Assembly (NCBI GenBank): GCA_964349355.1
Contig: CAYGFZ010000015.1
Location: 1 to 41,591, forward strand
Direction of reading: 5' to 3'
Source of the DNA: JAUVXE01 sp964349355
GTDB taxonomy: Bacteria > Actinomycetota > Coriobacteriia > Anaerosomatales > SLCP01
DNA length: 41,591 nucleotides
The number at the start of each line of letters is the position of its first letter. Position 1 is the stretch's first letter. This document shows positions 8,828 through 16,052 of the stretch, one piece after another. The translations under genes and the position numbers were made by a program. A model generated the notes under the pieces. That model was not told where the DNA came from, did not search any database, and saw only the letters and a program-made list of their open reading frames with translations.

Positions 8828-10096
8828 TTACCCATCCTCCTCGATCGTCTCCACCACACAGCCGAGTCGCCCTGACCCGACCCTCACATCCACATGTTCC
8901 CCCACCGTGACATCCGTAGCGCGGCGGACGACCGTCGATCCGTCCTCTGCAAAGCACACCGCATAACCCCTGCCGAGGACGGCCACCGGCGAGAGATCCT
9001 CGAGTCGTGCCGCATACATCCCCGCCCTGTCACCCGCACGCTCGGGTATCCGCGGTCCGACCCTCAAGAGGCCCTCTCGCGCGTGACGCATCCGCTCGGC
9101 ATCACGCTGGAGCCGAAGCGGGATTGCACGGTGTAGGTCCGCCCCGGCCTGGTCGAGCGCCTGCGCGGCGCGCCCGATGATTGCCGAGGGGTCCGCGAAC
9201 ACAGGCCTTCGGGCAATAGCCGCCACGCTGTGCTCGGCGTCCCGTACGCGGTGCGCAAGCGCTCTGCCGAGAGCCCGTGATGTCTTACCAAGTGCAGACC
9301 CGAGTTCCTCTGTCGAGGGCGCAGCTGCTTCTGCAGCTGCCGTCGGTGTCGACGCACGCAGGTCGGCGACCATGTCCGCTATGCAGGTATCCGGCTCGTG
9401 CCCGATCCCCGTCACGACCGGGACGGGTGAAGCGACGATCGCACGAGCGACCTCCTCGGCATTGAAGGGCATCAGATCCTCGTACGAACCTCCACCCCGG
9501 ACAAGGAGAACGACGTCGGGCGCAGACCCGATGGCGACCCGCAGCCCCTCGGCGATCGCAGCGGGAGCATCGGTGCCCTCCACCGCAACACCGGCGAACA
9601 ACACCTCGGCGAGCGGATAGCGGCGGCGGAGTGTCCGAAGCACGTCGTGTACCGCCTTGCCCCTCGGGGAGGTGACGAGCGCGATCCGAGACGGGAAGCG
9701 CGGTAGCTCCCGCTTGCGTTCGGGGCGCATCAGCCCTTCGGCCTCCAGGCGGCGGGCGACCTCGGCGACCTGCATCCGGAGGCGTCCCTCGCCCGCAAGC
9801 TGGAGAGTGCGGACGACGAACTGCATGCGGCCCTTCGGCGCGTAGGCGGAGAAGTTACCCGTCATCTCGACGAGCATCCCGCAGCGCAGCTGCACCCCGC
9901 TCGCGGTGTACTGATCGCGCCACATCAAGCACGACATCGCCGCACCGTCATCGGCGACAGTGAAGTAGGCCGCACGGTAGCCGGGCTTGTCGGCGAACTC
10001 CGAGACCTCGCCCACGACACGTAAGCGCACCGTCTCTAGCGCGTTCTTCGCTCGTGCCATGGCCTCACTGACGCTCACCACGCGCTCTGCCGACAC
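8828..10096 (-). CDS. xseA: Exodeoxyribonuclease VII large subunit
   Basis: This is the catalytic subunit of the single-strand exonuclease. An N-terminal OB-fold (VRLRVVGEVSEF, FTVADDGAAMSCLMWR) binds DNA. The catalytic domain shows VTSPRGKAVHDVLRTL, VLLVRGGGSYEDLMPFN and VTGIGHEPDTCIADMVAD, all diagnostic. The C-terminal VLGRGYAVC completes the family. The GTG at 10096 (422 residues) is preferred to one five codons upstream because the latter's own codons contain the AGGGGGG ribosome site. It opens the operon with xseB. Confidence 0.93.
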   Translation of the reverse strand: MSAERVVSVSEAMARAKNALETVRLRVVGEVSEFADKPGYRAAYFTVADDGAAMSCLMWRDQYTASGVQLRCGMLVEMTGNFSAYAPKGRMQFVVRTLQLAGEGRLRMQVAEVARRLEAEGLMRPERKRELPRFPSRIALVTSPRGKAVHDVLRTLRRRYPLAEVLFAGVAVEGTDAPAAIAEGLRVAIGSAPDVVLLVRGGGSYEDLMPFNAEEVARAIVASPVPVVTGIGHEPDTCIADMVADLRASTPTAAAEAAAPSTEELGSALGKTSRALGRALAHRVRDAEHSVAAIARRPVFADPSAIIGRAAQALDQAGADLHRAIPLRLQRDAERMRHAREGLLRVGPRIPERAGDRAGMYAARLEDLSPVAVLGRGYAVCFAEDGSTVVRRATDVTVGEHVDVRVGSGRLGCVVETIEEDG

Positions 10097-10161
10097 CCTG
10101 CCCCCCCTCACGCGTTGTGCACATCGACACTCCGGACGTTAGCGAAGTGCCGCGCCATCCC

Positions 10162-10830
10162 CTAGCGTCGGGCGAGCCCGAGGTAGTACACCAGCTGCAG
10201 AACGGCCACTAGGGTCGCAGCGACATAGGTCAGGGCTGCAGCGGTCAAGACGGCGCGCGCACCCCGGACCTGCTCAATCGGGAGCATATTGCCGACAGTG
10301 AGCGACCCCATCGCCCGGCGTGACGCATCGAACTCGACCGGCAACGTGACGACCTGGAAGAGCACCGCACCCGCAAACAGGATCACACCGAGCATGATGA
10401 GTTCGCCCAGATTGATGAAGATCCCACCGATGATGAGCGGAAACGCCAGCGAGGAGCCGATGTTGGCGGTCGGTACCAGTACCTGGCGAAGGCGCGCAGC
10501 GACGAATCCGTGCGCATGCTGCACGGCATGACCGGCCTCGTGGGCTGCGATTCCCGCTGCAGCGACCGAACGACCGTGGTAGACGTCCTTTGAGAGGCGC
10601 AACACATCGGCCCGCGGATCGTAGTGGTCGGTCAGGTGACCCGGCACCATCTCGATCCCTACGCTATGGAGTCCCTCGGCATCCAGCATCGCGCGGGCGA
10701 CCTCGGCGCCGCTTCTGCCGGTGGCAAGCGGTACCTCGGAGTAGCGCCGGTACGACGAGTTGACATACCACTGCGTGATGGCGCCGAGTGCGACCGCCAG
10801 TATCAATATCGGTAAGTACGATCCGAACAT
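10162..10830 (-). CDS. Membrane zinc metallopeptidase, YugP family
   Basis: 222 residues. An N-terminal transmembrane helix (about residues 5-22) is followed by a short catalytic region with HEAGH at 97-101, the zinc ligands and catalytic Glu, embedded in AAHEAGHAVQHAHGF. Two or three hydrophobic segments follow, at about 118-165 and near the C-terminus. The conserved LPVEFDASRRA in the second half contains the likely third ligand. These peptidases sit in the inner membrane and their substrates are unknown. It is apparently preceded by a 112-base leader containing a long-range inverted repeat. Confidence 0.88.
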   Translation of the reverse strand: MFGSYLPILILAVALGAITQWYVNSSYRRYSEVPLATGRSGAEVARAMLDAEGLHSVGIEMVPGHLTDHYDPRADVLRLSKDVYHGRSVAAAGIAAHEAGHAVQHAHGFVAARLRQVLVPTANIGSSLAFPLIIGGIFINLGELIMLGVILFAGAVLFQVVTLPVEFDASRRAMGSLTVGNMLPIEQVRGARAVLTAAALTYVAATLVAVLQLVYYLGLARR

Positions 10831-10856
10831 CTAAAACCTCCGTGTCCTCTGCCGTG

Positions 10857-10938
10857 CCTGTGCCCGCAGACCGGGCGGTGAGTCCTTGATGGATGCAAAA
10901 CCCCTGCCAGGCTCCTCCTGAACGAAGAAGGGCACAGG
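10857..10938 (-). repeat. Long-range inverted repeat in the leader of the zinc peptidase gene
   Basis: CCTGTGCCC (10857-10865) and GGGCACAGG (10930-10938) form a perfect 9-base closing stem around 64 bases. A smaller GCCCG/CGGGC hairpin lies within at about 10862-10876. It occupies almost the whole space between rnd and the peptidase gene. It does not match a riboswitch class I can recognise; it could be an mRNA leader fold or part of the rnd terminator. Confidence 0.3.
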
Positions 10939-10942
10939 AACC

Positions 10943-12103
10943 CTACTCCCCGCCCGCTTCCCCGCATGGCTCTACGACGATCCTTCCGTCACCGAGACGC
11001 ATCGACAGTCGGCCTTCGAGCAGATCGACAAGCTCGTCGCCGACGATCGAACGACGCCAGCCTTCCAGCAGCGCGGCATCCTCCCGCTGGCCTCCAGCGA
11101 GCTGTTCAAGATCGTCGCGCGACGCAAGGAGCGGTGTGGCCACTCCGTGCTCCTTGGCTCGCAGGCGCACGAGCGCGCCCATGAGGTCCACGGCGCCGTC
11201 CACATCGAGCGGCCGGCGGCGGCGGCGCACTATCCTCGGGAGCTCGTCTTCGGGCAAAGCGAGACCTTCGGCGACAGCGTCCAGGACTGCTGTGTACAGA
11301 GACTTCCCGAGTTTGTCGTTCACTCCGCGAATGGCAGCAAGTTCCGCGCGGTCCTTCGGAGCCCTGCGGGCGATCTCGAGCAGACTCTCATCGCCGAGGA
11401 CCCAGCGCCGCGGGATGTCGCGCCGCTGAGCCTCCTTTTCGCGCCATGCCGCAAGAACCTTCAGAACGCCAAGCTGACGAGGCTTCAATGACGACACACG
11501 CTTCACCCGGCGATACTGCTCTCCCGGGATGACCTCGTACGTGGCAGGGTCGACCATGCGGTCGAAGTCGGACTTGAGCCAAGCCAGCCGTCCCTCTGCC
11601 TCCAGGCGCTCACGGAGCTCATGATAGACAGCGGGCAGATGCCGCACATCGTTGAGCGCGTACTCGATCTGCGTGCCGGACAGCGGCCGACGCGCCCAAT
11701 CCGTGAACGTATCGGACTTGTCGAGCTTCACACCGCAGATATCGTTCACCAACTGGCCATAACCGACCTGCGTGGGATGGCCGGCAAGAGTCGCAGCAAC
11801 CTGGGTATCGAAGACCGGGGTCGGCACACAGCCCCAGAGCTGATAGAAGATCTCAAGATCCTGTGTGCCAGCATGCAAGACCTTCACGGTCTTGACGTCT
11901 GAGAATACCTCCCGCAGCGGACCGAGATCCTCTATCGCGAGAGGATCGACGATCGCCTGCAGATCGTCCGTGCCTATCTGAATCAGGCAGAGCCGTGCAT
12001 AGTATGTACGCTCCCGCATGAACTCCGTGTCGAGCACGATGAATTCGGTGCCGCGGATCCGCTCCACAAGAGCACGCAGCCCCTCGGCATCTCTGACGTA
12101 CAC
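10943..12103 (-). CDS. rnd: Ribonuclease D
   Basis: A 3'-5' exoribonuclease that trims tRNA precursors and other structured RNAs. The DEDD catalytic set is visible: FIVLDTEFMRE (first D and E), VLHAGTQDLEIF (third D) and YALNDVRHLPAVY (Tyr/Asp). An HRDC-type helical region follows (QLGVLKVLAAWREKEAQ). The GTG at 12103 gives 386 residues and has GAGAGGAG four bases upstream. A GTG 13 codons further up lacks any ribosome site and overlaps the promoter proposed for the divergent lipid kinase gene. E. coli RNase D has 375 residues. Confidence 0.92.
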   Translation of the reverse strand: MYVRDAEGLRALVERIRGTEFIVLDTEFMRERTYYARLCLIQIGTDDLQAIVDPLAIEDLGPLREVFSDVKTVKVLHAGTQDLEIFYQLWGCVPTPVFDTQVAATLAGHPTQVGYGQLVNDICGVKLDKSDTFTDWARRPLSGTQIEYALNDVRHLPAVYHELRERLEAEGRLAWLKSDFDRMVDPATYEVIPGEQYRRVKRVSSLKPRQLGVLKVLAAWREKEAQRRDIPRRWVLGDESLLEIARRAPKDRAELAAIRGVNDKLGKSLYTAVLDAVAEGLALPEDELPRIVRRRRRPLDVDGAVDLMGALVRLRAKEHGVATPLLASRDDLEQLAGGQREDAALLEGWRRSIVGDELVDLLEGRLSMRLGDGRIVVEPCGEAGGE

Positions 12104-12128
12104 CGCACTCCTCTCGATGATGCTGGCA

Positions 12129-12157
12129 TTCCTGACGTTCACACAATACCGTATAGG
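12129..12157 (+). promoter_or_regulatory. Possible promoter of the lipid kinase gene
   Basis: TTCCTG at 12129-12134 and TATAGG at 12152-12157 are spaced by 17 bases, about 60 bases before the ATG of the lipid kinase. The -35 box is imperfect. A small CCGGGA/TCCCGG hairpin follows at about 12169-12186, in the leader. Confidence 0.4.
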
Positions 12158-12217
12158 AGTAGGTCGTTACCGGGAGCTATTCCCGGAAGGAGAGTTTCAC
12201 TCTACCGAGGAGCCTGG

Positions 12218-13260
12218 ATGCGGGTCTTACTACTTGTCAACCTCAAGTCCGGCCAGGGCGATGCTGGCCTTTACGAGTATGTCCGCGCACTCGGTGTCGC
12301 GGGAGCGGAAGTGACCATCCGCTTCATCGGACTCGGCGGGCACCTGGATCATCTGCTTCGCGATGCGGATCAACATGATTGCGTAGTCGCGGCCGGCGGT
12401 GACGGTACCGTTTCTGCTGTATGCCGGCATCTCGCCAACACGGGCGTCGCTGTGCTGCCCTATCCCGCCGGTACGGCCAACCTCCTCTCGATGAACCTCG
12501 GCATCCCCACGAATCCTCTCGCACTCGCGCGAGCCACGATCCAGGCAAAGACCAGGGACATCGACCTCGGGGAGATCACCTTCGGCGAGGGGCGTCTCCC
12601 GAGCGGTTTCATCGTCGCAGCGGGCGCCGGCTACGACGCGGCGATCATCGAGGCGGCCGAAAGGTACAAGCCGTCGCTCGGTGCGGCAGCGTACCTGGTC
12701 GGGGCCCTGCAGAACCTCGCTCCGACCGTCGCACGTTTCACTATCGACCTCGACGATCGCACGATCGAGACCGAGGGGATGGCCGTCCTCGTCATGAACG
12801 TCGTGCGCGTACAGTTCGATCTCGCACTCGCCCACGAGAGCGACCCCTCCGACGGAGTCTTCGAAGTTGTCATCGTGCGCACCAAATACGTTCCCGAACT
12901 CATCCCCGCCGTGTGGAGGGCNNNNNNNNNNNNNNNNNNNNNNNNNNNNNNNNNNNNNNNNNNNNNNNNNNNNNNNNNNNNNNNNNNNNNNNNNNNNNNN
13001 NNNNNNNNNNNNNNNNNNNNNTTGTCATCGTGCGCACCAAATACGTTCCCGAACTCATCCCCGCCGTGTGGAGGGCGTTCTTAGATCGCTTCACCGCGAC
13101 GCCAGGACGCCCGCGAGGTCTTGAAGTCCACACGGCGAGTGAGGTGCGCATCGTCGCAGACCCGCCTCTCCGTTTACAGTACGACGGCGAAGTCGCGTCG
13201 GAGACCACGCCACTCACGGCGCGAGTCCTGCCGGGTGCTGCACGCATAATCGTTCCCTGA
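12218..13260 (+). CDS. Diacylglycerol kinase family (YegS/DagK) lipid kinase, interrupted by a false gap
   Basis: A soluble or membrane-associated lipid kinase. VLLLVNLKSGQG opens the chain, VVAAGGDGTVSAVCRHL at about residue 48 is the nucleotide-binding GGDGT motif, and LPYPAGTANLLSMNLGIP is the second family motif. The run of 100 Ns at 12922-13021 is flanked by two identical 55-base copies. Removing one copy plus the Ns (155 bases) restores a single 295-residue frame ending at 13260, with AVWRAFLDRF across the join. The family includes diacylglycerol, sphingosine and undecaprenol-related kinases; the substrate here is unknown. The ATG follows GAGGAG by six bases. Confidence 0.88.
12867..12921 (+). 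repeat. First copy of a 55-bp exact duplication at the gap edge
   Basis: Identical to 13022-13076. It abuts the N run exactly, as expected when two contigs that overlap by one assembly k-mer (55) were scaffolded instead of merged. It encodes part of the lipid kinase. Confidence 0.95.
12922..13021. other. 100-N scaffold gap (spurious)
   Basis: Exactly 100 Ns, a placeholder length. Both flanks carry the same 55 bases, so the true distance is most simply minus 55, with no sequence missing. Confidence 0.9.
13022..13076 (+). repeat. Second copy of the 55-bp duplication at the gap edge
   Basis: Matches 12867-12921 base for base and begins at the first base after the Ns. Read directly after the Ns it is out of frame with the upstream part; when merged with the first copy it is in frame. 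Confidence 0.95.
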
Positions 13261-13277
13261 AGCTCCGCGCGGAGCTT
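13260..13277. terminator. Palindrome between convergent genes
   Basis: AAGCTCCGCGCGGAGCTT is a perfect 18-base palindrome starting on the last base of the lipid-kinase stop codon and ending eight bases before the end of the convergent cytochrome gene. It could terminate both, but no clear T run follows on either side. Confidence 0.5.
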
Positions 13278-13285
13278 GGACAGCC

Positions 13286-13654
13286 CTACTGATTCGACAG
13301 ATAGTCGATAATAGTCTCGCGCTCCTCGTCAGTGACACGCAGACCTTGGGCCTCCATACGAGCGACCGTACTCTCCCAGCCCGCTCGATCCTGTGTCTTG
13401 GCCCACACCTGGTCGAGCGTGTGGCAACCGGAACACTTCGACTCGACCAACATGCGCGCGGCGTCCGCATCCGGTATCTCGGACCCATTTCCATTCTCTG
13501 GCTCCGGCACGGGGGCTGGGGCGGGAGCAGGGTCCGTAACAGGTCCAGCTGGCTCGTCCGCGGCGCATCCCACGACCCCAACAGTCCCGAGGATCAATAG
13601 TGCGGCAACAGCGAGCATGGCAATCCGGCGATAACTGGCACTGGCAGATGACAT
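13286..13654 (-). CDS. c-type cytochrome lipoprotein, single haem
   Basis: 122 residues. The N-terminal signal peptide has a hydrophobic core (MLAVAALLILGTVGV) and a lipobox-like GVVGC, so the mature protein is probably lipid-anchored outside the membrane. A Pro/Ala-rich linker (PAPAPAPVPEP) follows. The haem motif is CSGCH within CSGCHTLDQVW, and a downstream Met (VARMEAQG) is a possible axial ligand. The ending YLSNQ is usual for this small cytochrome c group. The ATG is placed nine codons into the open frame because GGAGG lies four bases upstream. It is probably an electron carrier; its partner is unknown. Its haem would need the CcdA-type thiol delivery system found elsewhere in the window. 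Confidence 0.85.
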   Translation of the reverse strand: MSSASASYRRIAMLAVAALLILGTVGVVGCAADEPAGPVTDPAPAPAPVPEPENGNGSEIPDADAARMLVESKCSGCHTLDQVWAKTQDRAGWESTVARMEAQGLRVTDEERETIIDYLSNQ

Positions 13655-13728
13655 GAGTCCTCCGAAGATCGTCGCCTCCACGTGGCATCAGTGAGTTTGT
13701 ACCCAGAAGTGCCGGAGACCCGGCGATG

Positions 13729-13760
13729 AAAAAGGCCCCGCCGGTATCCGACAGGGCCTT
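13729..13760 (-). terminator. Terminator of tRNA-Val
   Basis: On the minus strand AAGGCCC pairs with GGGCCTT, with an inner CGG/CCG pair around ATA, and is followed by TTTTT (complement of 13729-13733). It lies 10 bases past the tRNA 3' end. Confidence 0.8.
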
Positions 13761-13770
13761 GCTTCATCCA

Positions 13771-13845
13771 TGGTGGGCACTAGTGGATTTGAACCACTGA
13801 CCCCTTCCGTGTCAAGGAAGTGCTCTCCCCCTGAGCTAAGCGCCC
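13771..13845 (-). tRNA. tRNA-Val (GAC)
   Basis: The cloverleaf is clear: acceptor GGGCGCT/AGTGCCC, D-arm TAGCTCAG, anticodon stem CTTCC/GGAAG with loop TTGACAC (anticodon GAC), T-arm GGTTCAAATCC, and an encoded CCA end. A -10-like TACAAT lies about 28 bases upstream (complement of 13873-13878). Confidence 0.95.
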
Positions 13846-13948
13846 ATGCGCTGCACAACAGCAGCGACGCACATTGTACCAACTCTTGCCGTCAGTGCCA
13901 CCCCCGATTTCGATCGAGAACTCAACCCCGCCTTCCTCGGATTATTCC

Positions 13949-13977
13949 TTGCACCACATCAGCGCCCTTGCTAGACT
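13949..13977 (+). promoter_or_regulatory. Promoter of tRNA-Gly
   Basis: TTGCAC (13949-13954), a 17-base spacer, then TAGACT (13972-13977), ending 11 bases before the mature tRNA. Spacing and position fit a primary-sigma promoter. Confidence 0.7.
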
Positions 13978-13988
13978 ACCCTTTGCGC

Positions 13989-14063
13989 GCGGACGTAGTT
14001 CAGTGGTAGAACACCACCTTGCCAAGGTGGGGGTCGAGGGTTCGAATCCCTTCGTCCGCTCCA
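13989..14063 (+). tRNA. tRNA-Gly (GCC)
   Basis: Acceptor GCGGACG/CGTCCGC, D-arm TAGTTCAGTGGTAGA, anticodon stem CCACC/GGTGG with loop TTGCCAA (anticodon GCC), T-arm GGGTTCGAATCCC, and CCA encoded. Confidence 0.97.
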
Positions 14064-14074
14064 TCGATTCGATC

Positions 14075-14123
14075 CGAAGGTCGGTCCGGGAGGCTCCATC
14101 GTGCCCCACGGGGCCGACCTTCG
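14075..14123 (+). terminator. Hairpin after tRNA-Gly
   Basis: CGAAGGTCGG (14075-14084) and CCGACCTTCG (14114-14123) form a perfect 10-base stem around a 29-base GC-rich loop that can itself fold. There is no long T run, so termination is only likely. It lies between the Gly and Cys tRNAs. Confidence 0.5.
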
Positions 14124-14155
14124 ATTCATAGAAGCGCCACTACGGCGCACCAGAC

Positions 14156-14229
14156 GGCGACGTGGCCAAGTGGCAAGGCAGGGGCCTGCAAAGCCCTTAT
14201 CCCCGGTTCGAATCCGGGCGTCGCCTCCA
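14156..14229 (+). tRNA. tRNA-Cys (GCA)
   Basis: Acceptor GGCGACG/CGTCGCC, anticodon loop CTGCAAA (anticodon GCA) on a GGGGC/GCCCT stem, T-arm CGGTTCGAATCCG, and CCA encoded. It is the second plus-strand tRNA of the cluster. Confidence 0.96.
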
Positions 14230-14237
14230 GAAACGAA

Positions 14238-14263
14238 GAAGGGCCGCGCATCCGCGGCCCTTC
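14238..14263 (+). terminator. Terminator of tRNA-Cys
   Basis: GAAGGGCCGCG and CGCGGCCCTTC form an 11-base perfect stem with loop CATC, followed by TGCTGTTCC. It also lies eight bases beyond the end of the small minus-strand ORF at 14272 and may serve both directions. Confidence 0.8.
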
Positions 14264-14271
14264 TGCTGTTC

Positions 14272-14424
14272 CTACACCGAATACCTCAGTGCTACTTGCC
14301 GTGATTGCTCGAGGCGATTGAGCCCGCGCTCCATGTCACGCGGATCCGGGATGTTCTCGAGCGCCCACTGCACAATCTCGACGGGCACGAGGGGGAAGCG
14401 CTTGCGCGCTTGCGACAGGGTCAT
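14272..14424 (-). CDS. Small hypothetical protein (50 aa)
   Basis: A short ORF beginning MTLSQARKRFPLV and ending RQVALRYSV, behind AGGAGG placed seven bases upstream of the ATG. An ATG two codons upstream touches the ribosome site and is less likely. The frame is open further up and would add an Ala/Val-rich hydrophobic stretch, giving 87 residues and possibly a membrane anchor, but no ribosome site supports that form. The content (VEIVQWALENIPDPRDME) looks like an amphipathic soluble protein. I do not recognise the family. It follows ubiX by 120 bases on the same strand. Confidence 0.5.
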   Translation of the reverse strand: MTLSQARKRFPLVPVEIVQWALENIPDPRDMERGLNRLEQSRQVALRYSV

Positions 14425-14544
14425 GACCATACCTCCTGCTGCGACTGATGCTGCGACTATGGCTACGATGATGCTGCGACGTCGAAGTGCGACCCTACGA
14501 ACACATATTCTCCCCCGCTGGCGCGGGTCCGTCAAGCCGGACGC

Positions 14545-15150
14545 CTACTCACCCCACCGGTCGAACAGCGCGTGCTGCACTCCGAGGAGATCAAGGACCT
14601 TGCCGACGACGAAGTTGACCTGATCGTCGAGACTGACAGGCTTGTGGTAGAAGGCGGGCATGGCGGGACAGATCACTGCACCCGCTTCGGCCAGGGCCGT
14701 GAGGTTTCGCAGGTGGATGAGGGAAAGCGGTGTCTCGCGGGGGACAAGGATGAGCGGGCGGCGCTCTTTTATCGTGACGTCCGCCGCACGCTCGGCGAGA
14801 TTTGACGCAGTCCCCGACGCGATGCTCGCGCAGAAGCCCATCGATGCCGGCACGACGATCATCGCATCGACCTTGTGCGATCCCGAGGCGATCGGATCGA
14901 ACAGGTCGTCGAGACAGGCGATGCGCAAAGGAGAATCGGCCGAGAGCTCAAGGTAGCGCAGCAGCGCCCGCGCGGGTTCCTCGGCGGGAAGCTCGAACTC
15001 GAGTTCGAACGCCGCGACGTCGCTCCCCGCAGTCGTCATGACGAGCGTCACCTCGTGATCGCTAACAAGCAACCGCTCAACCAGACGCAGCCCGTACGCA
15101 CTTCCCGAGGCACCTGTGATGGCCACCGTGTATCGCCCCATGCGTTTCAC
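14545..15150 (-). CDS. ubiX: Flavin prenyltransferase UbiX
   Basis: It makes prenylated FMN from dimethylallyl phosphate and FMN, the cofactor required by UbiD decarboxylases. The 201 residues are standard length. TVAITGASGSAYGLRLVERLL is the FMN-binding start (split by family into ITGASG), MIVVPASMGFCASIASG and RRPLILVPRETPLSLIHLRNL are diagnostic, and ICPAMPAFYHKP is the C-terminal signature. The GTG start has GGAGAAGG six bases upstream. It follows the prenyltransferase by 17 bases and shares the operon with ubiD, the enzyme that needs its product. Confidence 0.95.
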   Translation of the reverse strand: MKRMGRYTVAITGASGSAYGLRLVERLLVSDHEVTLVMTTAGSDVAAFELEFELPAEEPARALLRYLELSADSPLRIACLDDLFDPIASGSHKVDAMIVVPASMGFCASIASGTASNLAERAADVTIKERRPLILVPRETPLSLIHLRNLTALAEAGAVICPAMPAFYHKPVSLDDQVNFVVGKVLDLLGVQHALFDRWGE

Positions 15151-15167
15151 ACCCTTCTCCAGAGTGA

Positions 15168-16052
15168 CTAGACGAGCACGCGGTCAACGACGACTCCCGC
15201 GAAGATAACCATAGCGATGATTCCGTTGAAGGTGAAGAAGGCCGCGTTCACGCGCGAAAGGTCACGTGGAGACACGATCGCATTCTCGTAGGTCAACAGT
15301 GCGGCAGCCACCGTCAGCGCCGCCCAGTACGCCCACCCCGCTCCTACGAGCCACCCAGCGGCCACGAAGAACCCTATCGTCAGTACGTGGAGCACGCGGG
15401 TCATGAACAGGCCCGGGGCGATGCCGAGATCGGCCGGCACGCTGTGAACTCCGTCGCGAACGTCGCACTCGAAGTCCTGCGTGGCGTAGATGATGTCGAA
15501 GCCAGCGGTCCAGACCAGCACCGCCGCGCCGAAGAGCCACGGAGCCGGATCGCCGATCGGTGCGCCGACGGCTACCCATGCGCCGACGGGCGCAAGGCCG
15601 AGGCAGAGCCCTAACCAGTAGTGGCAGAGCCACGTGAACCGCTTGGTGTACGGATAGATGACGAACGCGGCGAGAACAGCCGGCCAGAGCATCCGCGTGA
15701 TCGGGTGCAGTTGCCAGACCGCCAGCAGGAACGCGCCAAGCATGACCGCCGAGAAGACCCATAGCTCGCCTGCTTTGATCATTCCGGCAGGGACTGCTCG
15801 CCCTGCAGTGCGCGGGTTGCGGGAGTCGATCTCTCTGTCGACGGCACGGTTCACCGCGAACGCGAACGCGCGCGCACCGACCATCGCAACGGTGATCCAG
15901 CCGACTTCGGCCCACGTCGGCCACCGATCGAGTACAACAGCTCCGTAGATCGCCCCGATGTAGGCGTAGGGCAGCGCGAAGATGGAGTGCTCGAACTTCA
16001 CGAGTTCGAGCAGCAGCCGGATCTTGGCGGCGATACCGTTTAGGTCACTCAA
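15168..16052 (-). CDS. UbiA-family prenyltransferase (MqnP-like)
   Basis: A multi-pass membrane enzyme that attaches a polyprenyl chain to an aromatic ring. 294 residues from the TTG start at 16052, whose bases overlap the ubiD stop (TTGAGTGA). The frame extends upstream through ubiD in low-complexity Ser/Arg/Thr sequence, which is antisense-like and rejected. Two Asp motifs are visible: NRAVDREIDSRNPRTAGR after the second helix and ATQDFECDVRDG later; both bind Mg-pyrophosphate. About eight hydrophobic helices are present. With UbiX and UbiD as neighbours, the most likely role is the prenylation step of menaquinone made by the futalosine route (MqnP). Confidence 0.88.
   Translation of the reverse strand: MSDLNGIAAKIRLLLELVKFEHSIFALPYAYIGAIYGAVVLDRWPTWAEVGWITVAMVGARAFAFAVNRAVDREIDSRNPRTAGRAVPAGMIKAGELWVFSAVMLGAFLLAVWQLHPITRMLWPAVLAAFVIYPYTKRFTWLCHYWLGLCLGLAPVGAWVAVGAPIGDPAPWLFGAAVLVWTAGFDIIYATQDFECDVRDGVHSVPADLGIAPGLFMTRVLHVLTIGFFVAAGWLVGAGWAYWAALTVAAALLTYENAIVSPRDLSRVNAAFFTFNGIIAMVIFAGVVVDRVLV

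Noticed and set aside
10857..10938. SRP RNA or known riboswitch
   Set aside because: It lacks the conserved SRP tetraloop domain and any riboswitch core I can recognise; kept only as an inverted repeat.
13636..13650. TGGCAC-containing site as a sigma-54 promoter
   Set aside because: The -12 TTGC element is missing at the required distance, and it lies inside the cytochrome signal-peptide codons.
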